The position numbers were made by a program, and so were the translations under genes. Source: Sphingobium sp. Ant17 (GTDB lineage Bacteria > Pseudomonadota > Alphaproteobacteria > Sphingomonadales > Sphingomonadaceae). Taken from it: a stretch of 64,000 bases of DNA. Positions 53,373-61,591 of the stretch are shown here, piece by piece. The notes under the pieces were generated by a model that saw only the letters and a program-made list of their open reading frames with translations, did not search any database and was not told the origin of the DNA. The first letter of the stretch is position 1. Every line of letters begins with the position of its first letter. The DNA lies in contig NZ_JEMV01000010.1 in the NCBI RefSeq assembly GCF_000588875.1, positions 1,062 to 65,061 of the forward strand, in the 5' to 3' direction.

Positions 53373-54224
53373 ATGCGTTTGGCTAAAGTTGCGAAAAATG
53401 GGCAGACCGGTTTGGCAGTCGATACCGGCGCGGGCGTCAAGGCGCTGTTCGGCGATGCCGGGCTCTATGATCTCGACGCGCTGATCGCGCAGGGCGGCGA
53501 CGCGCTGACGCAGGCGGGCGACGCGGTCGTGGCAGGCGGCGAGGATGTCGCGATTGACGATCTGACGTTCCTGCCGCCGCTGATCAAGGCGCCCAAGATC
53601 CTGTGCCTGGGCCTGAACTATAAGGACCATGCGGCGGAGGGCGGTTTCCAGGTGCCGGAATTCCCGACCGTGTTTGGCCGGTTCAACTCTAGCCTAATCG
53701 GCCATGGCGCGCCCATCATCAAGCCGCCCTGCTCCGACCAGCTCGACTATGAGGCGGAAATGGTCGCAGTCGTGGGCAAGGGCGGCAAGGACATCGCCAA
53801 GGATGACGCGTTGTCGCACATCGCCGCCTATTCAGTGTTCAACGACGGGTCGATCCGCGATTATCAGCTAAAGACCCCACAATGGACCGTCGGCAAGAAT
53901 TTCGACGATACCGGCGCATTCGGACCATGGCTGGTGACGGCGGACGAACTGCCCGCAGGCGGCGCGGGCCTGAAGATCGAGACGCGCCTGAACGGCCAGA
54001 CCGTACAGAGTGCCAACACGTCCGACATGGTGTTCGATGTGGTCGATACCGTCGCCCTACTGTCGACCTGCTTCACGCTGGAGGCGGGCGACGTGCTGGT
54101 GATGGGGACGCCGTCGGGCATCGGCCTGGCGCGCAATCCCCCGCTGTTCATGAAGGATGGCGATGTGTGCGAAGTGGAGATCGAGAAAATCGGCCTGCTG
54201 GTCAACCCGATTAAGGCGGCCTGA
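53373..54224 (+). CDS. Fumarylacetoacetate-hydrolase-family protein
   Basis: 283 residues. The FAH fold shows ILCLGLNYKDHAAEGG, the metal ligands in LDYEAEMVAVVGKGGKDI (Glu, Glu) and RDYQLKTPQWTVGKNFDDTG-type loop (here with Asp and Lys), and DVLVMGTPSGIGLAR near the C-terminus. Members act as C-C hydrolases, hydratases or decarboxylases of ring-cleavage products. The start ATG at 53373 has aggaggat. It is first in a 12-gene plus-strand run and is followed by an extradiol-type VOC gene, which fits a meta-cleavage branch. Confidence 0.92.
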   Translation: MRLAKVAKNGQTGLAVDTGAGVKALFGDAGLYDLDALIAQGGDALTQAGDAVVAGGEDVAIDDLTFLPPLIKAPKILCLGLNYKDHAAEGGFQVPEFPTVFGRFNSSLIGHGAPIIKPPCSDQLDYEAEMVAVVGKGGKDIAKDDALSHIAAYSVFNDGSIRDYQLKTPQWTVGKNFDDTGAFGPWLVTADELPAGGAGLKIETRLNGQTVQSANTSDMVFDVVDTVALLSTCFTLEAGDVLVMGTPSGIGLARNPPLFMKDGDVCEVEIEKIGLLVNPIKAA

Positions 54225-54277
54225 GCAGCGAAAGGGCGGCGGCACGATCCGCCGCCCGACATGCCAAGGAGGACAGG

Positions 54278-55243
54278 ATGAACGACAAGAGCATCGCCGG
54301 GCGGCGCGCCAATGTACTGGGCGTCCATTCGATTGACCATTTCGCGCTGGCCGTCCCGGATCTGGAGGACGCGCGCCGCTTCTACAGCCTCTTTGGTCTG
54401 GACGTGCGCGAGAGCGACGGCGGGCTGCATCTTTTCACACAGGGCAATCTTCATCGCTGGGGCGTCATCACGCAGGGCGCGGGCGCCAAGCAACTGCGCT
54501 ATCTGAGCTTTGGCGTCTATGCCGACGAGATGGATGCGTTTGCCGCGCATCTCGATGCCTGTGGCGTCACCTATATCGACGCGCCTACGAGTGCGGACAC
54601 GCAGGGCATCTGGTTCAGCGGCTTTGATGGCCTGCCGATCAATATCCGCCCGGCGGACAAGGCGACGCCGGCGGAAAAAAGCCATTTCTCCTTTGCTAGC
54701 GCCCCGCCCGGTCAGTCCGGCGCGATCCTCAACAGCCAGGCACCCAAGGTCCATCCGCGTCGCCTGTCGCACTTCGCGATCTTCACGACCGATGTGAACG
54801 CGGCCATCACTTATTATGAAAAGACGCTGGGCCTGCGCCTGTCTGACAAGAGCGAGCCGGGCGTCGCCTTTCTGCACGGCGTGCATGGCAGCGACCATCA
54901 TCTGCTCGCACTCGTCCTGTCGGACCGACGCGGGATGCATCATAATAGCTGGGACGTAGGCTCCGTTATGGAAGTGGGCCTTGGCGGATCGACTATGGCG
55001 CGGGCGGGCTATGGTCCCAACTGGGGCGTGGGCCAGCATGTGCTGGGGGCCAATTATTTCTATTATGTCCGCGACCCATGGGGCAGTTTCAGCGAATATT
55101 CGGCCGACATCGACTTCATTCCCCATGACGTCGAATGGCCATCAGCCAATCATGCGCCCGAAGACAGCATGTTCCTGTGGGGGCCAGACCCCTTCCCCGA
55201 ATTCATCCAGAACACAGAACCTACGGAGGCTGACCTGCCATGA
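54278..55243 (+). CDS. Extradiol-type VOC dioxygenase (BphC-like)
   Basis: 321 residues with two tandem VOC modules: SIDHFALAVPDLEDARRFY at the start and RRLSHFAIFTTDVNAAITYY in the second half. The iron-binding triad of type I extradiol dioxygenases can be placed in the second half: His in LSHFAIF, His in GMHHNSWDVG and Glu in FSEYSADID. It would open a catechol-like ring next to the diol. The start is 53 bases after the FAH gene, and its stop overlaps the hydrolase gene. Other substrates are possible because this family is broad. Confidence 0.85.
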   Translation: MNDKSIAGRRANVLGVHSIDHFALAVPDLEDARRFYSLFGLDVRESDGGLHLFTQGNLHRWGVITQGAGAKQLRYLSFGVYADEMDAFAAHLDACGVTYIDAPTSADTQGIWFSGFDGLPINIRPADKATPAEKSHFSFASAPPGQSGAILNSQAPKVHPRRLSHFAIFTTDVNAAITYYEKTLGLRLSDKSEPGVAFLHGVHGSDHHLLALVLSDRRGMHHNSWDVGSVMEVGLGGSTMARAGYGPNWGVGQHVLGANYFYYVRDPWGSFSEYSADIDFIPHDVEWPSANHAPEDSMFLWGPDPFPEFIQNTEPTEADLP

Positions 55244-55980
55244 CCACATTTGTTTTACTCCACGGCGGCGGCATGGGCGGCTGGACCTGGAAATATGTCC
55301 GCGAGCTGCTCGAAGCGCGGGGGCACAGGGTTTATACGCCGACCTTCACCGGCTTTGGCGAGCGCGCGCACCTGACCGGCCGGCATGTCGGCAACACGGT
55401 CCATGTGCAGGATATCGTCAACGTCCTGCATTATGAGGATCTGCATGATGTCGTGCTGGTCGCGCACAGCTATGCCGGGACGGTGGCGCCGGGCGTGATC
55501 GCGCAAGCGGGCGACCGCATCGCCAGCGTCATTTATCTGGACGCCATCGTGCCCCATTCAGGCGAGCGCATAGCGTCGCTGATGGGCTATGTACCCGAAG
55601 ACCAACTCGCTGGCCTGGACGCGATGCTGGAGGCAGGCGAAGGGCCGATAGGCTCTGGCGTAGATGTGATGCAGCGGGACGCGGCCAAGACGCACCCGCA
55701 TCTGATGGACGCTGACCGGCAGCAATGGCTGCTCGATAATCTGACCGACCAGCCGATGCGGGCGACATCCTGTGTCATTCCTATAGGGGCTGAAACGATC
55801 ACCAAGCCTGTCGATTATATTGCGGCGGCCATCACCGTCATGACCGCGATGCATCATCGCGCGCGGGCGCTGGGCTGGACCATCCACGACCATCCGGGCG
55901 ATCATGCGCTGCTGGTGGGCGATCCCGAAGGGACGGTCGACCTGATCCTGAAGATCGCAGCCTCTAAGGGCGCGTCATGA
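55240..55980 (+). CDS. Alpha/beta hydrolase
   Basis: 246 residues. FVLLHGGGMGGWTWKYV forms the oxyanion region, the nucleophile elbow is VAHSYAG (Ser), and the catalytic His is in HPGDHALLVGDP. It resembles the plant-type esterase/hydroxynitrile-lyase subgroup rather than the BphD type. It overlaps the extradiol and SDR genes by 4 bases on either side, so it is tightly coupled to them and probably hydrolyses the ring-cleavage product or an ester. Confidence 0.89.
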   Translation: MTTFVLLHGGGMGGWTWKYVRELLEARGHRVYTPTFTGFGERAHLTGRHVGNTVHVQDIVNVLHYEDLHDVVLVAHSYAGTVAPGVIAQAGDRIASVIYLDAIVPHSGERIASLMGYVPEDQLAGLDAMLEAGEGPIGSGVDVMQRDAAKTHPHLMDADRQQWLLDNLTDQPMRATSCVIPIGAETITKPVDYIAAAITVMTAMHHRARALGWTIHDHPGDHALLVGDPEGTVDLILKIAASKGAS

Positions 55981-56753
55981 ATATCGACGCGCTTTTTTCC
56001 GTGCAGGGCCGCGTTGCGCTCGTCACGGGCGGGTCGAGCGGCATCGGCCGCCATATTGCCACCGGCTACGCCGCGGCCGGGGCGAAGGTCTATATCTGCG
56101 CCCGAACCGAGGCCAAGGTGTTGGCGGCAGCGCAGGCGATCAGCGAGGTAACCGGTGGCACCTGCATCGGCCTGACCGCCGACCTGTCGACCCTTGCTGG
56201 GATCGACGCTCTGGTGGCGCAGGTGGCTGCGCGCGAAGACGCGATGCACATGCTAGTCAATAATGCCGGGACGATGGCCGATGCGCCGATTGACGATTAT
56301 AGCGAGGACGACTGGGACCAGGTGATCGACCTGAACCTGAAGGCGCCCTTCTTCATCCTCCAGAAATTCCTGCCATTGTTGCGCGCGGGCGGCACGGCGG
56401 AGCGGCCAGCTTCGCTCATCAATATCGGCTCGGTGGGCGCGCTGAAGGTCGGGCCGAAAGAAAATTACGCCTATCAAGCGTCAAAGGGCGCAATCCACTG
56501 GCTGGCCAAGGGGCTGGCCAAGCGACTGGGCCGCGACAACATCATCGCCAATGTGATCGCACCGGGATTTTTCGAATCCGAGATGACGGTGATCGCGTCG
56601 GACGAGATGCGCAAAATGGTGGAGGGCATGGTGCCGCGCGGGCGCGTGGGGACGCCGGAAGATTTGGCCGGAACGGCCATCTATCTGGCGTCGCGCGCGG
56701 GTGCCTATGTCACCGGTTCGGTCATTCCGGTCGAAGGAGGATTGTCGATCTAA
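55977..56753 (+). CDS. Short-chain dehydrogenase/reductase
   Basis: 258 residues: TGGSSGIGRHIATGYA, VNNAGTMADAP, Ser in NIGSVGALK, and YQASK, ending VTGSVIPVEGG. The start overlaps the hydrolase stop (ATGA). It is similar in size and motifs to the SDR at 42299. It is likely a 3-hydroxyacyl or ring alcohol dehydrogenase. The next gene starts two bases after its stop. Confidence 0.91.
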   Translation: MNIDALFSVQGRVALVTGGSSGIGRHIATGYAAAGAKVYICARTEAKVLAAAQAISEVTGGTCIGLTADLSTLAGIDALVAQVAAREDAMHMLVNNAGTMADAPIDDYSEDDWDQVIDLNLKAPFFILQKFLPLLRAGGTAERPASLINIGSVGALKVGPKENYAYQASKGAIHWLAKGLAKRLGRDNIIANVIAPGFFESEMTVIASDEMRKMVEGMVPRGRVGTPEDLAGTAIYLASRAGAYVTGSVIPVEGGLSI

Positions 56754-56754
56754 T

Positions 56755-57309
56755 ATGGGTCAACTTCATTTTGTGGCTATTGGCGGCACCTTGCGCGCCT
56801 TCTCTTCAACAGAGCGCGCGCTTCGCAAAGCACTAGCCCTTGCCGAGACACGAGGTGCGCGAACGACATTGTTATCTGGCGATGCCATCAACTTTCCGCT
56901 TTATTCGCCGGAAAATGCAGTTCGATCTGAGCTTGCCAGCGCCTATGTCGAAACGCTGCGGTCCGCTGACGCAGTCATCTTAGGATCGCCCGGTTATCAC
57001 GGTGCGATTTCCGGCTTTGTGAAAAATGCGCTGGATTATGTTGAAGATATGAATCGGGATGATCGTTGCTATTTTGACGGCCTGCCGGTAGGCTGCATTG
57101 CCACGGCGGCGGGGTGGCAAGCCGCAGTCGCCACACTCCAACAGTTGCGTGTCATAACTCATGCCTTGCGCGGCTGGCCGACACCATTGGGTATTGCCAT
57201 CAATACCATCGGTGAGACTGGAGACCCAGTCGAACAAAATCCCATTCCCGCCCATTTGGGTATGATGGTGGATCAACTGTTTCAATTTTACAATCGCTCG
57301 ACCCTATAA
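56755..57309 (+). CDS. NAD(P)H-dependent FMN reductase
   Basis: 184 residues with a flavodoxin-like fold of the SsuE/ArsH group: FVAIGGTLRAFSSTERALRK at the N-terminus and the FMN-binding GSPGYHGAISGFVKNALDYV. It would supply reduced FMN to a two-component monooxygenase, or act as a quinone reductase. Codon usage is clearly more AT-rich than the neighbours (sampled lines 43-57 % G+C against about 64 %), suggesting separate acquisition. It starts one base after the SDR stop; its own stop lies within a candidate operator for the next gene. Confidence 0.88.
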   Translation: MGQLHFVAIGGTLRAFSSTERALRKALALAETRGARTTLLSGDAINFPLYSPENAVRSELASAYVETLRSADAVILGSPGYHGAISGFVKNALDYVEDMNRDDRCYFDGLPVGCIATAAGWQAAVATLQQLRVITHALRGWPTPLGIAINTIGETGDPVEQNPIPAHLGMMVDQLFQFYNRSTL

Positions 57310-57318
57310 GAGGATAGG
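57303..57318 (+). promoter_or_regulatory. Candidate regulon operator CCTATAAGAGGATAGG
   Basis: A 16-base palindrome with CCTAT/ATAGG arms overlapping the FMN reductase stop codon, 56 bases before the acyl-CoA dehydrogenase start. It implies an internal promoter within the long operon. Confidence 0.5.
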
Positions 57319-57373
57319 TTCTCAAAGACCCTGACAAGTGCCTAATAGTTGGGCAAAGAGAACAGGAAAGATA

Positions 57374-58537
57374 ATGGATTTTTCGCTCACCGAGGAACAG
57401 CAGGCCTTTCGCGATATCGTGCGCCGCTGGGTCGATGCTGAGGCGCCCAAGGACTGGATGCGCGCGCTGGAGGCCGACGAGGAAAATTACCCCTACGCGC
57501 TATGGGACAAGATCGCCGAGCAGGGCTTCTTCGGCATCGGCATACCAGAGGAATATGACGGCCTGGGCGGCGACGTCATGATGCAGATGATCTTCGCGCG
57601 CGAATTTGCACGGACCGCGGGCGGGCTGCTGTGGGTCTGGGGCCTGACATCCTTTGGCGGGGCCAAGACGATCAGCGCGGTCGGCACCGAAGAACAGAAG
57701 AACCGCTGGTTGCGGCCGATGGCGCAAGGCAAGCTGCGCGTGTCGCTCTCCATGACCGAACCCGATGGCGGGACCGACGTGCTGGGCGCGATGAAGACCC
57801 ACGCGGAAAAGGTCGATGGCGGCTGGAAGCTGAACGGCGCGAAGATGTGGACGACCGGCGCGAAGGCGGCCGACCGCCTGCTCGTCCTGGCCCGCACCGA
57901 CAGACAAGTCGAAAAGAAGCATCATGGCCTGACCATGTTCTTCGTCGATGCCAAGACGCCGGGCATCACCGCGTCGCTGTTACCAAAGCTGGGGATGCGC
58001 GCGATGGGGTCGTGCGAGGTTCATTATGAGGATGTGTTCGTCCCCGACGAAGATGTTCTGGGGGAACCGGGCCAGGCGTGGTACGCGATGCTGCCGACGC
58101 TGAACAATGAGCGGATCATGGTGGGCGCGCAGTGCCTGGGCGCAATCGACGGGGTGCTGGAAGATGCGCTGGCCTATATGCTCCAGCGCAAAGCGTTTGG
58201 CGGCATCATCGGGCGGTTCCAGGTGTTGCAGCATTATGTAGCGGATATCGCGACCTGGCAGAAGAGCACCGAATTGCTGCTGAACAATGTCGCCTGGATG
58301 CAGTCCAACGGCATGAATTGCGGTGTTGAGGCCAACATGCTCAAGATGGTCGCGACCGAAAATGCGGTGAAGGCCGCCGACCTTGGCATCCAGATATTGG
58401 GCGGCATGGGCTATTCGGCGGAAACCGACATGCAGCGTTACTGGCGCGATCACCGGATTTTGCGGATGACCCCGATCAGCAACGAAATGGTCCGCAACTC
58501 GATCGCCGAAAGCCTCGGCCTGCCGCGCTCTTATTAG
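57374..58537 (+). CDS. Acyl-CoA dehydrogenase
   Basis: 387 residues: N-terminal helical domain starting MDFSLTEEQQAFRDIVRRWV, then SLSMTEPDGGTDVLGAMKT and KLNGAKMWTTGAKAADRLL, and the C-terminal QRKAFGGIIGRFQVLQHYV, GIQILGGMGYSAETDMQRY and PISNEMVRNSIAESLG. The TSE motif of standard ACADs reads ISNEM here, so the catalytic base may lie elsewhere, as in some ring-type acyl-CoA dehydrogenases. It donates electrons to ETF. The ATG at 57374 is used. It leads the second half of the operon, followed by two hot-dog genes. Confidence 0.91.
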   Translation: MDFSLTEEQQAFRDIVRRWVDAEAPKDWMRALEADEENYPYALWDKIAEQGFFGIGIPEEYDGLGGDVMMQMIFAREFARTAGGLLWVWGLTSFGGAKTISAVGTEEQKNRWLRPMAQGKLRVSLSMTEPDGGTDVLGAMKTHAEKVDGGWKLNGAKMWTTGAKAADRLLVLARTDRQVEKKHHGLTMFFVDAKTPGITASLLPKLGMRAMGSCEVHYEDVFVPDEDVLGEPGQAWYAMLPTLNNERIMVGAQCLGAIDGVLEDALAYMLQRKAFGGIIGRFQVLQHYVADIATWQKSTELLLNNVAWMQSNGMNCGVEANMLKMVATENAVKAADLGIQILGGMGYSAETDMQRYWRDHRILRMTPISNEMVRNSIAESLGLPRSY

Positions 58538-58546
58538 GGACCAGCC

Positions 58547-59005
58547 ATGAGCGATCTCGACACTTTGCCCCCCGCTCCCGACGCTGCCGGCATATCGCTG
58601 GACGGCACGACGGTCTTCACGATCAGCGCGGAGGAGAATGCCGCGCTGTGCCGGTCCACCGGGATCGAACCGGCCAGCGACGGCACTGCCCACCCGATCT
58701 ATTATTATGTCGCCACGCAGGTTGCGATGGGCAAGACCGTCGCGGGCGTGTGCGAAGCCTGCCAGTTCGACGTCGATGACGGTCCGATGATGGGCAGCAG
58801 CGGCGTCAAGTTCGACGCGCCGCTGATGGTTGGGACAAGCTACAAGGTCACGGGCGAAATATTGAGCCTGATCCGCAAGCGCAGCCGCAAGCTGGGCGTG
58901 ATGGACGTGCTGACCTATCGCCTGCGCCTGCATCTGTTGGACGGAATGCAGGTTCTAGAAACCGATAACGTCTGGGTGCTGCCGCGCAAGGAGTTCGCCG
59001 CATGA
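58547..59005 (+). CDS. FAS1-like hot-dog dehydratase subunit
   Basis: 152 residues. It has the FAS1_DH-type N-terminal hot-dog pattern: TISAEENAALCRSTG, AHPIYYYVATQVAMG and VKFDAPLMVGTSYKVTGEIL. The hydratase motif is not present in this chain, so it is likely the non-catalytic partner of the MaoC protein encoded next, with which it overlaps by 4 bases. Heterodimeric hot-dog hydratases of this kind (as ChsH1-ChsH2 in actinobacteria) act on bulky enoyl-CoA substrates. Confidence 0.85.
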   Translation: MSDLDTLPPAPDAAGISLDGTTVFTISAEENAALCRSTGIEPASDGTAHPIYYYVATQVAMGKTVAGVCEACQFDVDDGPMMGSSGVKFDAPLMVGTSYKVTGEILSLIRKRSRKLGVMDVLTYRLRLHLLDGMQVLETDNVWVLPRKEFAA

Positions 59006-59391
59006 GCTATGCCGTCGGAGACGCCTTGCCGCCCTTCACGATCGAGAGCGTCAGCCCCGAAGCGATGCAGCAATGGGCGGTTTTCTTGGCCGACCCCAAT
59101 CCCATCCATCTGGATGTCGAGGTGGTGAAGGCCAAGGGACTGGGCGACCGGGTCATCAACCAGGGACCGGCCAATGTCGCCTATATGATGAACATGCTGA
59201 TGCGCGCCTTCCCAGGCGGGCGGATCAAGGCGATGGATTCGCGGTTTCTGGACAATGTCTATGGCGGCGACCGTGCGACCGTAACCGGCACGGTCGCAGC
59301 GATCGACGGCAACAGCATCGCGTGCACATTCACACTCGATGTCGAGGGACGGGGCACCGTCAATTCCGGCACGACGACGATAGAAATCTAA
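59002..59391 (+). CDS. MaoC-type enoyl-CoA hydratase subunit
   Basis: 129 residues, a single hot-dog domain with the hydratase motif FLADPNPIHLDVEV (Asp, Asn, His) followed by GLGDRVINQGPANVAYMMNM. Together with the FAS1-like subunit upstream it would form a complete (R)-type enoyl-CoA hydratase. It is the second hot-dog hydratase of the window, the first being the two-in-one protein at 44465. Confidence 0.9.
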   Translation: MSYAVGDALPPFTIESVSPEAMQQWAVFLADPNPIHLDVEVVKAKGLGDRVINQGPANVAYMMNMLMRAFPGGRIKAMDSRFLDNVYGGDRATVTGTVAAIDGNSIACTFTLDVEGRGTVNSGTTTIEI

Positions 59392-59412
59392 AAAATCCAA
59401 GGAGATAAGATT

Positions 59413-59967
59413 ATGCCAAGCGGACCTTTTGCCCATGTGTGCATGGTCGTGCGCGATCTGGACACCGCGATCGTGGATTGGACCAAGATATTGCGCGTGC
59501 TGGACCCCGCCAGCCTAGAAAAGCGTCTGGTCAAATATGACGAATTTTCCAGCGGTGCGGACGCCGGCATGAAATGGGCGACCTTCGTCAATGATGGCGG
59601 CACGGAAATCCAGTTCATCCAGCCCGCCCCCGGCACGCCGATGGGCGACCGGTTGGACAAGGTGGGCGAGCATGTCCATCACCTGTGCTATTCGACCGAC
59701 GATGTGCCGGGTGCGATGGAGAAGCTGCGGGCCGAAGGGCTGCACCTGCCGGGCGGCGGCCAGACTCATAACGACCCCGACATGACCTGGCAGAAGTGGA
59801 GCTGGATCGGCCACAAGAGTACGCATGGCGCGATGATCGAAGTGGCGTCGCCCTACGAAAGCCGCAACGACGGCAAATGGCATCATGCGCCGGGCAAGTT
59901 CGCCTATGCCGGTCCCGGCGAACATGAGTGCTTCGCCGAAATCGCGCCGCCGATCGCCGCCGAATAA
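59413..59967 (+). CDS. VOC-family protein (methylmalonyl-CoA epimerase-like)
   Basis: 184 residues: FAHVCMVVRDLDTAIVDWTKIL at the N-terminus, a middle KWATFVNDGGTEIQFIQPA strand with Glu, then GEHVHHLCYSTDDVPGAME and a final GAMIEVASPY. The positions of His, Glu, His and Glu resemble metal ligands of epimerases and glyoxalases. The reaction could be epimerisation, isomerisation or ring cleavage. It is located between the hot-dog hydratase and hydrolase genes and is preceded by aaggagat. Confidence 0.86.
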   Translation: MPSGPFAHVCMVVRDLDTAIVDWTKILRVLDPASLEKRLVKYDEFSSGADAGMKWATFVNDGGTEIQFIQPAPGTPMGDRLDKVGEHVHHLCYSTDDVPGAMEKLRAEGLHLPGGGQTHNDPDMTWQKWSWIGHKSTHGAMIEVASPYESRNDGKWHHAPGKFAYAGPGEHECFAEIAPPIAAE

Positions 59968-59983
59968 GCACGGAGTGCCCGGC

Positions 59984-60823
59984 ATGATGTCCGCGACCCG
60001 GATCAGCCTGCCGGGCGACGGCGTGGCGATGGTGGCGGACGCCTATGGCGACCCGGCCGCGCCGCCCGTCTGCTTCTTCCATGGCGGCGGACAAAGTCGC
60101 CGGTCCTGGGCCGGGTCGGCGCGGCGGGTAGCGCAGGCGGGCTATTACGGCCTGACCTTCGACCTGCGCGGCCATGGTGAGAGCGGCTGGGCCAGCGATG
60201 GCGATTATCTGCTGGAAGCCTATGGCCGCGATGTCGAGGCGATCCTGGCGGCGCTCGGCCGTCCGATGGCGCTGGTAGGTGCCTCACGGGGCGGGCAGTC
60301 GGCGCTGGTCGGTGGATCGCGGCATCCCGATCGCGTGCGCCTCATCATGCTGGCCGATGTTGCGCCGCATATCGACGACGCCGGAGTGGAGGAGATACGC
60401 GGTTTCTTCCGCGCCAGTGAAGCGGGCTTCGTGTCGCTGGACGAGGCCGCCGATGCGCTGCACCGCCATCTGGGCCAACCACGTGTGGCCGATGTGTCGG
60501 GCCTGGCCAAGGCGATGCGAACAGATGGCGAGCGGCTGTTCTGGCACTGGGATCCGCGCACGACTTCGCAGCAATTTCTGCATCCGCCATCCGAAGGCGA
60601 AGCGCTGGTGGCGGCCGCGATGCGCGTCACCACGCCGGTCGTTCTGGTGAAGGCGGAACTGAGCGAGATCGTGTCGGACGAGAGCGTCCGCCAGTTTCAG
60701 GCGCTGACCCCGCATCTGGAGGTCGAGGTCGCGCATGGTGTGGGCCATATGTTCACCGGCGACCATAATGATGCCTTTGCCGAACGGCTGCTCCGACATT
60801 TGACCACGTATCTGCCGCTATGA
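59984..60823 (+). CDS. Alpha/beta hydrolase
   Basis: 279 residues: VCFFHGGGQSRRSWAGSARRV, LTFDLRGHGESGWAS, nucleophile Ser in LVGASRGGQSAL and the catalytic His in VAHGVGHMFTGDH. It is of the epoxide hydrolase/haloalkane dehalogenase/esterase type. The ATG at 59984 has ggag eight bases upstream and is preferred to codons further up. It overlaps the next SDR gene by 4 bases. It could hydrolyse an ester, lactone or 1,3-diketone. Confidence 0.89.
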   Translation: MMSATRISLPGDGVAMVADAYGDPAAPPVCFFHGGGQSRRSWAGSARRVAQAGYYGLTFDLRGHGESGWASDGDYLLEAYGRDVEAILAALGRPMALVGASRGGQSALVGGSRHPDRVRLIMLADVAPHIDDAGVEEIRGFFRASEAGFVSLDEAADALHRHLGQPRVADVSGLAKAMRTDGERLFWHWDPRTTSQQFLHPPSEGEALVAAAMRVTTPVVLVKAELSEIVSDESVRQFQALTPHLEVEVAHGVGHMFTGDHNDAFAERLLRHLTTYLPL

Positions 60824-61575
60824 ACCGGGGTGCGGCCTTTGTCGTCGGCGGTACGGGCGGGCTAGGCGGCATCATTTGTCGTCGACTCGCGGACGAATGG
60901 GATGGCGTGGCGATCGGCTACCGCTCTAGCGCGGACAAGGCGCGGGCGGTGATCGACACGCTGCGCGGAGGTCAGGACCGAGCGATCGCCGTCCATTGCG
61001 ACCTGTCCGACATGGCCAGCATCCAGAGCGGCTTTGCTGAGGCCAAGGCGCGGTTCGGTGCGATAGGAACGGTGATTTTCGCCAGCGGTGTGGACATTGC
61101 CCAACCCTTCGTCAGTCAGATCGGCGAGGATCAATGGCGGCAGGTGATCGAGGTCGAATTGATCGGCTTTACCCGCATCGTCGCCGCCGCCCTGCCCCAC
61201 TTCCGCGCGCAGACTTTCGGCAATTTCGTATCGGTTGTGTCGGTCGCCAATTATTGCTTTCCGCCGGGCGATGCCCTGTCCTCGGTGCCCAAGGCGGGGA
61301 TCGAGGCGCTGGGCCGCGCCATTGCGAAAGAGGAAGGCCGTTATGGCATCCGCGCGAACATGGTTGCGCCCGGCATCATCAACGCGGGACTGGGGGCCGA
61401 ATTTCTCACCACCCTCTACACGCCCGCCATCTGGGAAGCGCAGCGCAAGCGGATCGCGCTCCAGCGCTTTGGCGATGGCGAGGATATTGCGCAGGCCGTC
61501 GCCTTCCTGGCGTCGGAGCGTGCGCGCTACATTACTGGCCAGACATTGATCGTCGATGGCGGCTTCAGCCTTTGA
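60820..61575 (+). CDS. SDR-family protein with a degenerate active site
   Basis: 251 residues with the SDR Rossmann motif GGTGGLGGIICRRLA, an active-site-like Ser in SVVSVANY and the ending ITGQTLIVDGGFSL. In the usual Tyr-x3-Lys position the sequence reads DALSSVPKAGIEAL: Lys is present but Tyr is replaced by Ser, and NNAG is ASGV. It may be an enoyl reductase-like or non-catalytic SDR, or use another Tyr (ANYCF). It overlaps the preceding hydrolase gene (ATGA). Confidence 0.87.
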   Translation: MNRGAAFVVGGTGGLGGIICRRLADEWDGVAIGYRSSADKARAVIDTLRGGQDRAIAVHCDLSDMASIQSGFAEAKARFGAIGTVIFASGVDIAQPFVSQIGEDQWRQVIEVELIGFTRIVAAALPHFRAQTFGNFVSVVSVANYCFPPGDALSSVPKAGIEALGRAIAKEEGRYGIRANMVAPGIINAGLGAEFLTTLYTPAIWEAQRKRIALQRFGDGEDIAQAVAFLASERARYITGQTLIVDGGFSL

Positions 61576-61591
61576 ACGGATAGAGCGATCC

